64,000 nucleotides of DNA from Campylobacter sp. MIT 12-8780 (GTDB lineage: Bacteria > Campylobacterota > Campylobacteria > Campylobacterales > Campylobacteraceae). The stretch's first letter is position 1. Each line of letters opens with the position of its first letter. Shown in pieces: positions 33,994 through 42,118 of this stretch. Location: contig NZ_QHLL01000008.1 of the NCBI RefSeq assembly GCF_006864535.1, positions 17,903 through 81,902 of the forward strand, given 5' to 3'. Position numbers and translations under genes: made by a program. The notes below the pieces were generated by a model. The model was not told where the DNA came from. It saw only the letters and a list, made by a program, of their open reading frames with translations, and did no database searches.

Positions 33994-35825
33994 AAGATTA
34001 TGGTATAGATATTTGGGGCGATGATAATTTCATCATTAAAAATGGCAAGGTTTGTGTAAATTTTGGCAAAAAACCAGCCCTCATTGAGATCATAAGAGCC
34101 TTAAGAGATGATGGCTATAAAGGACCTTTGTTGCTTCGTTTTCCTCATCTTATCCACAAGCAAATTGAAAATATTTATGGTAAATTTGCAAATGCAAGAA
34201 AGGAATTTGACTATAAAGGCTCATTTAACGCTGTATATCCGCTCAAGGTAAATCAATATCCAGGCTTTGTAAAAAACCTTGTTAAACTTGGCAAGGATTA
34301 TAATTACGGACTTGAAGCAGGTTCAAAGGCTGAACTTTTGCTGGCTATGGCGTATAATAATCAAGACGCACCCATCACAGTCAATGGCTTTAAGGACAGA
34401 GAGCTTATCAACATAGGCTTTATAGCTCGCGAAATGGGGCATAATATCACTTTGACTATAGAGGGCTTAAATGAGCTTGAAAGCATTATTGATATAGCTA
34501 AGGAACGTTTTAAGCCTAAGCCAAATATAGGCTTAAGGGTAAGGCTTCATTCAGCTGGGGTTGGAATTTGGGCTAAGAGTGGAGGGATAAACTCTAAGTT
34601 TGGACTTACTTCAACTGAGCTTATAGAGGCTATTAATTTGCTTAAAAAAAATAACTTACTTGAGTATTTTACCATGATACATTTTCATCTTGGCTCGCAA
34701 ATCACTGAAATCCACCCCCTTAAAAAAGCTTTAAATGAGGCAGGCAATATCTACACAGAGCTAAGAAAAATGGGAGCAAAAAATTTAAAAGCCATTAATC
34801 TAGGCGGAGGCTTAGCTGTGGAGTACTCGCAGTTTAAGGATGAGCAAAGCAAAAACTATACCTTAGGTGAGTATGCTAATGATGTGGTGTTTATCCTTAA
34901 AAATATAGCCGAGCAAAAAAAGGACTTAGAGCCAGACATTTTTATAGAAAGCGGACGTTTTGTCGCGGCAAGCCATGCTGTTTTAATTGCTCCTGTTTTA
35001 GAGCTTTTTTCTCAAGAATACACAGAAAGCAAACTTGCACTTAAAAAGCAAAATCCAAAGCTTGTTGATGAGCTTTATGATCTATATAAAAGTATAAAGC
35101 CTTCAAATGCCCTTGAATATATGCACGATAGCATAGATCATATGGAGAGCATTTTAACCCTTTTTGATCTAGGCTATGTGGATTTAATAGATAGATCAAA
35201 TACTGAAATTTTAGTGCATTTAATCATCAAAAAAGCCATTGCTTTGCTTGGAGATACGCAAAACTCAGCTGATTTTTTAGCCTTGCAAAATGAGGTGCAA
35301 GAACGTTATTTGATCAATTTTTCACTTTTTCAATCAATCCCTGATTTTTGGGGCTTAGAGCAAAATTTTCCTATCATGCCTTTGACGCATTTGGATAAAA
35401 AACCAACAAGAAGTGCGAGCATTTGGGATATTACTTGTGATAGCGATGGTGAAATTTCATATTCTAAGAGCAATCCTTTATTTTTACACGACATAGATAT
35501 TGAGAAAGAAAATTATTTTTTAGGATTTTTTTTAGTAGGAGCTTATCAAGAAGTACTTGGAATGAAACACAATCTTTTTGTGCATCCTACTGAAGCAAGT
35601 ATAAAGATAGATGAAAAAGGCTATGAGCTCGAAAGTGTCATAGAAGCTCAATCCATACTTGATACTTTAGACGATTTAGATTATGATATCCATGTGATTA
35701 TGGACATACTTAATGAAAGAATTTCAAATTCAAAACTTGTGAATGAAAAGCAAAAAAAGCAAATTTTAGGCGAACTTTATCTATTTTTAAATGATAATGG
35801 ATATTTAAAAAGTGCAGATGTGTGA
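33990..35825 (+). CDS. speA: Biosynthetic arginine decarboxylase
   Basis: SpeA converts arginine to agmatine for polyamine or related metabolism. A PLP enzyme of the alanine-racemase-fold group: the PLP lysine is K86 in AVYPLKVNQYPG, LHSAGVGIWAKSGG and HFHLGSQITEI follow, and NLGGGLAVEY is the glycine-rich phosphate loop. At 611 residues it is typical of the long biosynthetic family, which has an inserted helical domain. It sits between hisS and cysE as in C. jejuni. Confidence 0.96.
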   Translation: MKDYGIDIWGDDNFIIKNGKVCVNFGKKPALIEIIRALRDDGYKGPLLLRFPHLIHKQIENIYGKFANARKEFDYKGSFNAVYPLKVNQYPGFVKNLVKLGKDYNYGLEAGSKAELLLAMAYNNQDAPITVNGFKDRELINIGFIAREMGHNITLTIEGLNELESIIDIAKERFKPKPNIGLRVRLHSAGVGIWAKSGGINSKFGLTSTELIEAINLLKKNNLLEYFTMIHFHLGSQITEIHPLKKALNEAGNIYTELRKMGAKNLKAINLGGGLAVEYSQFKDEQSKNYTLGEYANDVVFILKNIAEQKKDLEPDIFIESGRFVAASHAVLIAPVLELFSQEYTESKLALKKQNPKLVDELYDLYKSIKPSNALEYMHDSIDHMESILTLFDLGYVDLIDRSNTEILVHLIIKKAIALLGDTQNSADFLALQNEVQERYLINFSLFQSIPDFWGLEQNFPIMPLTHLDKKPTRSASIWDITCDSDGEISYSKSNPLFLHDIDIEKENYFLGFFLVGAYQEVLGMKHNLFVHPTEASIKIDEKGYELESVIEAQSILDTLDDLDYDIHVIMDILNERISNSKLVNEKQKKQILGELYLFLNDNGYLKSADV

Positions 35826-36457
35826 TGAATTTTTTTGCTCTTATTAAAGAAGATTTTGATCAAGCTAAGCTTCAAGATCCAGCTTATCATTCAGTTCTTG
35901 AGCTTTTTTTTAATTATCCTGGTATTTGGGCTGTGGTAAATTACCGCTTTGCGCATTTTTTCTACACAAGAAAATGCAAGCGAATCGCTCGTGTTATCAG
36001 CGGAATTTCACAATTTTTTACAGGAGTTGATTTACACCCTGGCGCAAAACTTGGCAGACGTGTATTTATCGATCATGCAAATGGAGTTGTTATAGGACAA
36101 ACGGCTATCATTGAAGATGATGTTTTGATCTATCAAGGCGTAACCTTAGGTGGCACAAGCCTAGATAAAAACACTAAACGTCACCCTACCATAAAAAGCG
36201 GTGTTATCATAGGAGCAGGAGCAAGAGTGCTTGGCAATATCACCATAGGCAAAAACGCAAAAATAGGCTCAAATGCTGTAGTTATAGCCGATGTTCCAGA
36301 AAGCGCAACAGCTGTTGGCATACCAGCAAGGATAGTAAAAAACAAAAAAGAAAATAGCAGAGCTATAGACAAGCATTGCGAAGACAAACTTGCTTTGCTT
36401 GAAAAAAGAGTGCTTGAGCTTGAGAATTTGCTTTTGCATGGAAAAAATGAGTATTAG
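35825..36457 (+). CDS. cysE: Serine O-acetyltransferase
   Basis: CysE acetylates serine for cysteine synthesis. A hexapeptide-repeat (left-handed beta-helix) C-terminal part contains DLHPGAKLGRRVFIDHANGV, IYQGVTLGGTSLD and IGAGARVLGNITIGKNAKIG. The catalytic D-H pair is seen in FIDH. The start used is the ATG at 35825, overlapping the speA stop. A GTG immediately before would add one residue. Its C-terminal tail may form a coiled coil and could bind CysK. Length 210. Confidence 0.95.
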   Translation: MNFFALIKEDFDQAKLQDPAYHSVLELFFNYPGIWAVVNYRFAHFFYTRKCKRIARVISGISQFFTGVDLHPGAKLGRRVFIDHANGVVIGQTAIIEDDVLIYQGVTLGGTSLDKNTKRHPTIKSGVIIGAGARVLGNITIGKNAKIGSNAVVIADVPESATAVGIPARIVKNKKENSRAIDKHCEDKLALLEKRVLELENLLLHGKNEY

Positions 36458-36640
36458 TTTTTAGCTCAAAAAAGACAAGGGATTTGCAAAACTTTTAACT
36501 AGCTTATTTTTATAAAAATTTATGCTTTTAAAACACCTTTTTTACAGATAATAAAAATAAAAAGTATTTTTATAGCTTAAGTTGTAAAGTTTGATTTGAT
36601 TTTTTGAGAAAGAATAAAAGTTTGATTTGATAAATTTTGC

Positions 36641-36646
36641 TATAAT
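36641..36646 (+). promoter_or_regulatory. Extended -10 for the helicase gene
   Basis: TTTTGCTATAAT is a perfect extended -10, 25 bases before the ATG at 36671, with AAGGAAA as ribosome-binding site. It ends the 213-base gap after cysE, in which nothing else was recognised. Confidence 0.75.
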
Positions 36647-36670
36647 CTTGCCTTTAGTTTAAGGAAAATA

Positions 36671-38689
36671 ATGCCACTTTCAAAGCTTAATGAAGAACAA
36701 TACAAAGCCGCCACAGCCAAACTCGGACACAATCTTATCATCGCTAGTGCTGGCACGGGTAAAACTTCTACCATAGTTGCGCGCATAGCATATCTTTTAA
36801 AGCAAGGAATTTGTGCTGAAAAGATTATGCTTTTAACCTTTACAAACAAAGCAAGTAAAGAGATGATCTCTCGCTTAAGTCTTTATTTTCCAAAAGAAAT
36901 TACACAAAAAATTATCGCCGGAACCTTTCACAGCACCGCTTATACCTTACTTAAAGAACGCAACAAAGAAATACTTTTAAAGCCAAATGCTGAACTTAAA
37001 GTGCTTTTAAAAAGTGTTTATGAGCGAAGAACTTTTGCTCATTTAAGTGATACTAAGCCTTATATGCCAAGTTATTTGTATGATATATACTCACTTTTTC
37101 AAAATAAAAGCAAAGATAGGAATTTTGAAGCATTTTTTTGTCAAAACTACCCAGAACAAGCCGTTTTTGCAGAAATTTATCAAGATATTTTGCACGAGTA
37201 TGAGGAGGAAAAAAAGCGGTTTAATTATGTAGATTTTAATGACTTGTTGCTTCATCTTAAAGAAAGCTTAAATGAAGAGAAAAAAGAATTTGATGAAATT
37301 TTAGTTGATGAGTATCAAGATACAAATACCTTGCAAGGTTCTTTGATAGAGGCTTTTAAAAGCAAAAGTTTGTTTTGTGTGGGGGATTATGATCAAAGTA
37401 TTTATGCTTTTAATGGGGCTGACATTGGTATTATAGGAGGCTTTAAAGAAAGATTTAAAGACGCTGTAATTCACACCTTAAATAAAAATTATCGCTCAAG
37501 TCGTTTCATACTTGCCCTTGCAAACAAAGTCATTATCAATAACGAACGCCTTTATCCAAAAGAACTTGTTGTAACAAGGCAAGGAGAGTTTAAAGCTCCT
37601 GTTTTGCTCGTTTTTAATGAGCTTTTTGAGCAATATCAGCATATTGCTAAAATCATACTTACAAGTGGGGTGAGTTTTGAAAAGGTAGCAGTGATCTTTC
37701 GCAATAACTCAAGCGCTGATGGTATGGAGGTGGCTTTAAGAGAGCAGGGTATTGCTTGTGTGCGAAAGGAAAGTCGTAGTTTTTTTGATAGCCTTGAGAT
37801 TAAAGCATTTTGTGCAATGCTTGCTTTAAGGGTAAATCCTAAAGATATCATGGCATTTATTCATTTGCTTGAGTATGTAAAAGGTGTTGGGAGTGTGCTT
37901 GCAAAGGAGCTTTTTGATAGTTTTTTACAACTTGGCGAGGGTAATTTAATCCGTGGTTTTTTAGAGCCAGATAAAAAAGCAAATTTAAAAAAAACAGCAA
38001 GAAAAAGCTATGATTTGGGGCTTTTTGAGGAGCTTGAAAGCTTGCAAAACCCAAGCCGCTTTCATTTAAAGAGCGAATTTAATGAAAATCCCATTTTAAG
38101 CCTACCAAAAATCAATGAATATATAGCCTTAAAGCTTGAAAAAATATATCATTTTATAAAAGAAAGTGTTAAAACAATAAATTCAAATGAGCTTATTGCA
38201 CTTATCCTAGAAAACGAGCTTTTTGTTAAAATTTGTGAGTTTTTGGCGACAAAAAGAGCGACAAATAAAGCAGGGCATGTTGATATGGATAAAAAAAAGC
38301 TGGCGTTAGAAAAGATAGAGTTGAAGCTGGCTATGCTTAAGGATTTGGCAAAAAATTATAGTGATGTTTATAAATTTTATAATTTTCTTACACTTGGAGC
38401 AAACGAGATGAGTAATGGCTCTGGGGTAAATTTACTTAGCGTTCATGCAAGCAAGGGGCTTGAGTTTGATCTTGTTTTTGTTGTCGATCTTGCACAGGGA
38501 CGTTTTCCTAATGAAAAGCTTATGCTTATGGGTGGATCTTTAGAGGAAGAAAGAAGGCTGTTTTATGTGGCTGCAACAAGAGCAAAAGATATGCTTTATC
38601 TTAGTTATGCCAAGTATGATAAAAACAAAAACACTCACTATAAGCCTTCTTGCTTTCTCATTGAAGCTGGTTTGTGTAAGCCTTCTTAG
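36671..38689 (+). CDS. UvrD/Rep-family DNA helicase
   Basis: Superfamily 1 helicase of 672 residues. Q motif LNEEQYKAA, Walker A ASAGTGKTSTI (25-35), LTFTNKASKEM (Ia), LVDEYQDTN (motif II), GDYDQSIYAFNGAD (III), NYRSS (IV), LLSVHASKGLEFDLVFVVDL (V) and EERRLFYVAATRAKD (VI) are all there. It is close in layout to UvrD/PcrA/Rep, and which repair or replication-restart job it serves cannot be resolved from sequence alone. It converges with napD. Confidence 0.93.
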   Translation: MPLSKLNEEQYKAATAKLGHNLIIASAGTGKTSTIVARIAYLLKQGICAEKIMLLTFTNKASKEMISRLSLYFPKEITQKIIAGTFHSTAYTLLKERNKEILLKPNAELKVLLKSVYERRTFAHLSDTKPYMPSYLYDIYSLFQNKSKDRNFEAFFCQNYPEQAVFAEIYQDILHEYEEEKKRFNYVDFNDLLLHLKESLNEEKKEFDEILVDEYQDTNTLQGSLIEAFKSKSLFCVGDYDQSIYAFNGADIGIIGGFKERFKDAVIHTLNKNYRSSRFILALANKVIINNERLYPKELVVTRQGEFKAPVLLVFNELFEQYQHIAKIILTSGVSFEKVAVIFRNNSSADGMEVALREQGIACVRKESRSFFDSLEIKAFCAMLALRVNPKDIMAFIHLLEYVKGVGSVLAKELFDSFLQLGEGNLIRGFLEPDKKANLKKTARKSYDLGLFEELESLQNPSRFHLKSEFNENPILSLPKINEYIALKLEKIYHFIKESVKTINSNELIALILENELFVKICEFLATKRATNKAGHVDMDKKKLALEKIELKLAMLKDLAKNYSDVYKFYNFLTLGANEMSNGSGVNLLSVHASKGLEFDLVFVVDLAQGRFPNEKLMLMGGSLEEERRLFYVAATRAKDMLYLSYAKYDKNKNTHYKPSCFLIEAGLCKPS

Positions 38690-38762
38690 TTAAAATATCT
38701 AAAGCGAAAAAATGAGGTAGGGTTTGTGGATTTTAAAAAATTACAAAAATACTTATGCAAAT

Positions 38763-39098
38763 TTAGTATTTTTGAAAGATATTTCCATAATACTCTATAT
38801 CTTTTGCATTTTCTTTCTTTTCAAGTTTTTCAAGCAAGTTTTTGCCTTCACTTGCTTTTTGAATATCTTCATCTAAGTCTTGATAAGAAAAAACCATATT
38901 TATGCTGATGATATTTTTTAAGGCTTCTAAGCTTTTGTATGCTTTTAGCTCATCATCTAAGCACTCACTTTCAATGATTACGATGATTTTGTCATTTTCA
39001 TTAAGCTCGACGCTGCAGTCTTTGATGAGCTTAATCTCTTTTAAAAGCTTATCTTGGTGTTCTTTTTTTGCTATGATTAAAACGCTTGAGATATTCAT
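38763..39098 (-). CDS. napD: NapD-like chaperone for periplasmic nitrate reductase
   Basis: NapD binds the twin-arginine leader of NapA and proofreads its maturation in the cytoplasm. The 111-residue protein begins MNISSVLIIAKKEHQDKLL, as in the NapD ferredoxin-like fold, with the pattern of beta-strands around IIVIIESECLDDELKAY. It is the last gene of napAGHBLD, two bases after napL, at the position known in C. jejuni. Similarity outside the N-terminus is weak, so the name rests partly on context. Confidence 0.88.
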   Translation of the reverse strand: MNISSVLIIAKKEHQDKLLKEIKLIKDCSVELNENDKIIVIIESECLDDELKAYKSLEALKNIISINMVFSYQDLDEDIQKASEGKNLLEKLEKKENAKDIEYYGNIFQKY

Positions 39099-39100
39099 TT

Positions 39101-40048
39101 TTATCCTTCATTGAGTGTAAAAATTAAAATTGTATCATTATATCCTGAAACAAGTAAAGTTTTTTCATCTAAAAAAAGTATGTGTTCGAGTGAAAAATTA
39201 AGATTTTCAAAAGCTTTTATTCTTTTTAGATTTGAGCTAGAGAAAATTTCAAGTGTATTTTTGCTACTATCGCCAAAAGCAAATACGCTTGCATTAGCAC
39301 TTAAAGCACAAGTATAGATAAGAAAATCCCTTTCTATAAAACGTTGCACGCCATTTTGCACAAGCCCCACTTTTCTATCAGTAGCACAACTTAAAACGCT
39401 TGAGTTTTTAAAATCCACACTATATACACTATCTTTGTGAATTTGATCAAAATTAGCAACTTCTTGCCAGCTTTTTAGATCAAAAAGCTTGACTTCTCCG
39501 CTTTCAAAGCCAGCTACAAGCTTGCTTTTATCTTCATTCAATGCAGCATCATTTAAGCTAGAATGTGAAAAAATATACTCTTTTAGCACTTTTAAATTTG
39601 AAAAATCAAGCAAGATTAAACGCGCTGAAGAAAGAGCAAGTAAAACCTTATCATCATCAAGTAAAAAGGCTTTTTTTGCAGAATCAAAAGCAAGCTTTTT
39701 GCTTTGTAGCTTTTTGTTTTGATCAAGTAAATTTAGGTTTTTTCCACCAAATGAAGCCTCGCTTAAGATAAGCACCTTATCTTTTTGCATATCAAGACTA
39801 AAAACGCGTGGCGAGACATTTTTTTCATAATAATTTTCTATCTTTGCAAGTTGAAGATAAAACGCACTCTTTTTTTCTTTTAAGTCAAAAAGCTCTACAC
39901 TACCTAAATCCGTGCCGATGAGTAAAATTTCATCTGCTTTACTCAAGCTCATTATATTTGAATGATCTTGAGTTTTTTTAAACACTTCAGCTTCTAAGGC
40001 TAAAGATAAACTTAGGCTTAAAAGCAAGATAGCAAGAGCTTTTGGCAT
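39101..40048 (-). CDS. napL: Periplasmic WD-repeat-like protein NapL
   Basis: The 315-residue secreted protein has a signal peptide (MPKALAILLLSLSLSLALEA) and weak repeats such as LVAGFESGEVKLFDLKSWQE and HKDSVYSVDFKNSSVLSC that suggest a WD40 beta-propeller. NapL of Campylobacterota is part of nap operons, and its exact job is not known. It directly follows napB. Structure prediction would settle the blade count. Confidence 0.88.
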   Translation of the reverse strand: MPKALAILLLSLSLSLALEAEVFKKTQDHSNIMSLSKADEILLIGTDLGSVELFDLKEKKSAFYLQLAKIENYYEKNVSPRVFSLDMQKDKVLILSEASFGGKNLNLLDQNKKLQSKKLAFDSAKKAFLLDDDKVLLALSSARLILLDFSNLKVLKEYIFSHSSLNDAALNEDKSKLVAGFESGEVKLFDLKSWQEVANFDQIHKDSVYSVDFKNSSVLSCATDRKVGLVQNGVQRFIERDFLIYTCALSANASVFAFGDSSKNTLEIFSSSNLKRIKAFENLNFSLEHILFLDEKTLLVSGYNDTILIFTLNEG

Positions 40049-40585
40049 TTATTTTACCCCTTCGTTTAAGGCATCGATGAGATTTGATCTTTTCTTTGCT
40101 TCTTCGCTTTTAAACTCTGGCTTGAAAGTGTTTCCAACCAAAGGTTTTGCATTACTTTGAGGCACATGGCATTGGGTGCAGTTAAATCTTTCGTTACTTA
40201 CTTCATCGCCAGTTGCTTTACCTGCTTGAAAGTCAAAATAATGAGTCATAGGCATAGCTGTAGCACCTACATCGGCAGCAATTGCTTTGTCGTGGCAGCT
40301 TAAGCACATATTATTTTCCCTTGTGATAGGAAGCATATCCTCAATGCTATGAGGCACAAGCGGTGGAGCGTTTTCAAATGATCGTTCGATCAAATTTGAT
40401 TCGCCCGGTTGCAAAGTAGTGAAATTTGCATCAGGTAAAACAACATTGTTTTCGTTTTCAACGCTTGTTTTTCTTATGCCTATCTCATCAGAACTTAGTG
40501 CTGAACTTGTGCTTTCTTTTTTATCTTGACAAGCGATGAAAGTTAAAGCACACACACACGCTAACATTATAATTTTCTTTTTCAT
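40049..40585 (-). CDS. napB: Diheme cytochrome c NapB
   Basis: NapB passes electrons to NapA. Two haem-binding motifs, MCLSCHDKA and NCTQCHVP, lie in the 178-residue secreted protein. The N-terminus (KKKIIMLACVCALTFIACQD) has a possible lipobox around Cys19, so it may be a lipoprotein, unlike the usual soluble NapB. Its start overlaps napH by four bases. Confidence 0.95.
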   Translation of the reverse strand: MKKKIIMLACVCALTFIACQDKKESTSSALSSDEIGIRKTSVENENNVVLPDANFTTLQPGESNLIERSFENAPPLVPHSIEDMLPITRENNMCLSCHDKAIAADVGATAMPMTHYFDFQAGKATGDEVSNERFNCTQCHVPQSNAKPLVGNTFKPEFKSEEAKKRSNLIDALNEGVK

Positions 40586-41367
40586 TTTTTACTCCTTAAA
40601 TCTAAAATATTAAAAACCAAAGCATCATCATCACAAACTTCAATGCAACGCCCACATCTTATGCACTCCCCAGAACTTACGCTTTTGCTTTCCTTACCTA
40701 CCATAAAAAGCACTTGTTTTTCAGGGCAGATTTCTATGCATTTATAGCATTTGGTGCAGTTTTGTGCTTTGTGCTTTACTTTAAGCAAAGCAAAACGAGA
40801 GATAAGCGCATAAAATGCTCCCAAAGGACAAAAATGCGAACAAATCGCTCTTGGGCTTAAAAAGCTATCTATGCAAAAGATCACAAAAGCAACAAAAAGC
40901 CAAGAAACACTGCCAAAAATAATACCCCTTTGCACTATGCCTATATAAGAAATGCTCTCAAACACAGGCAAAGAAAGCGCAAAAGAAAGCACTAAGCACA
41001 AAATAAGCACAAGGTATCGTAAGTTTTTGTGCAAGATCACAAATTTAGAAGACTTAAAGCCAAATTTCTTTCGCACAAAAGCTGCTAAGTCAGTGATAAG
41101 GTTGATAGGACATACCCACGCACAAAATGCGCGTCCTAAAAATACCGCATACACAAAAGCAATGATTAAGGCTCCGCTTAAAACAGCAGCGTCTATACTC
41201 AAGCTTGCAAGCACGATTTGTAAAAAAGCAAAAGGATCGCTCAGTGGGATGGTATCAAACCACACAGATGAGCTTAAATCACCCTTAGCGATAAAATCAA
41301 GCGAGCTAAAGCCAAGACAAGCTAAAATTCCAAGCTGAACAGCTCTTCTTAAAAGTAAATATCTCAT
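40582..41367 (-). CDS. napH: Ferredoxin-type quinol dehydrogenase NapH
   Basis: NapH is the membrane subunit of the NapGH menaquinol dehydrogenase. The 261-residue protein has about four membrane helices, cytoplasmic CAWVCPINL and CSHFCPLGAFYAL, and two C-terminal 4Fe-4S sites (CTKCYKCIEICPEKQ and CIRCGRCIEVCDDDAL). No NapC is encoded in this operon, so NapGH is the likely route from quinol to NapB/NapA, as in C. jejuni. Overlaps napG by four bases. Confidence 0.95.
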   Translation of the reverse strand: MRYLLLRRAVQLGILACLGFSSLDFIAKGDLSSSVWFDTIPLSDPFAFLQIVLASLSIDAAVLSGALIIAFVYAVFLGRAFCAWVCPINLITDLAAFVRKKFGFKSSKFVILHKNLRYLVLILCLVLSFALSLPVFESISYIGIVQRGIIFGSVSWLFVAFVIFCIDSFLSPRAICSHFCPLGAFYALISRFALLKVKHKAQNCTKCYKCIEICPEKQVLFMVGKESKSVSSGECIRCGRCIEVCDDDALVFNILDLRSKK

Positions 41368-42113
41368 AACAAATCCTCGCTATTAAGATAATCCCTAGCT
41401 TTGTTTTGCTCGTTTTTCTTGCTTGTATCAGCGTCTTTTAGCCTTTGTTCATCTTGCTTGTCCCAGCCTTTGACATAGTTTGTCCCGGCTCTACCAAGCA
41501 CATATTCACGCGGTAAAACACGGATAGCTGGTTCTTCTGTGATACAGGCTCGCTCGCAAAGCCCACAGCCAACGCACACTTCATGATCGACAACAGGGAG
41601 CAAAAAGGCATGCTTAGCGGTGCGTTCATTGCGTTTAAGCTCAAGTTTTAAAGCCTTATCAATCAACGGACAGGCTCTATAGCACGCATCACATTGCACG
41701 CCCCAGTGAGCGACACAGCTTGCACTATCAAGTATAGCTATACCCATTTTAAGTTCCAAAACACCTTTTTCACGCTCTAAATACTGATGATCTAAAGCAT
41801 TTGTAGGGCATTCTCTTATACAAGGTATATCCTCACAAAGATAGCATGGCGTTTTTCTTGCTTCAAAAAAAGGTGTGCCATTTTTTGGGCTATCAAAAAC
41901 ACTTGCAAGCTTTAAAGTATCATAAGGACAGGCTTTTACACACAAACCACAACGTATGCATAAAGATAAAAAACGCTTTTCATCCTCAGCTCCGGGTGGG
42001 CGTAAAAAATACCCCTCATCAGCCTTAAGTGCAAGCGTAGCTAAAAAGCCACCGCTCGCACAAAGACAAAGGGCTTTAAAGCCAGTTTGCATAAACTCTC
42101 TTCGGTTTTTCAT
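41364..42113 (-). CDS. napG: Ferredoxin-type protein NapG
   Basis: Periplasmic iron-sulfur partner of NapH. A twin-arginine leader (NRREFMQTGFKAL) starts the 249-residue protein. Four clusters are indicated by CIRCGLCVKACPYD, CYLCEDIPCIRECP, CDACYRACPLI and CVGCGLCERACITEE. It lies between napA and napH, five bases after napA. Its leader requires the Tat system encoded at 2-3 kb. Confidence 0.95.
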   Translation of the reverse strand: MKNRREFMQTGFKALCLCASGGFLATLALKADEGYFLRPPGAEDEKRFLSLCIRCGLCVKACPYDTLKLASVFDSPKNGTPFFEARKTPCYLCEDIPCIRECPTNALDHQYLEREKGVLELKMGIAILDSASCVAHWGVQCDACYRACPLIDKALKLELKRNERTAKHAFLLPVVDHEVCVGCGLCERACITEEPAIRVLPREYVLGRAGTNYVKGWDKQDEQRLKDADTSKKNEQNKARDYLNSEDLL

Positions 42114-42118
42114 TGTTT

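Noticed and set aside
40952..41338. 128-codon open frame antisense to napH
   Set aside because: Shadow of napH codons; composition is basic and without domain signals.
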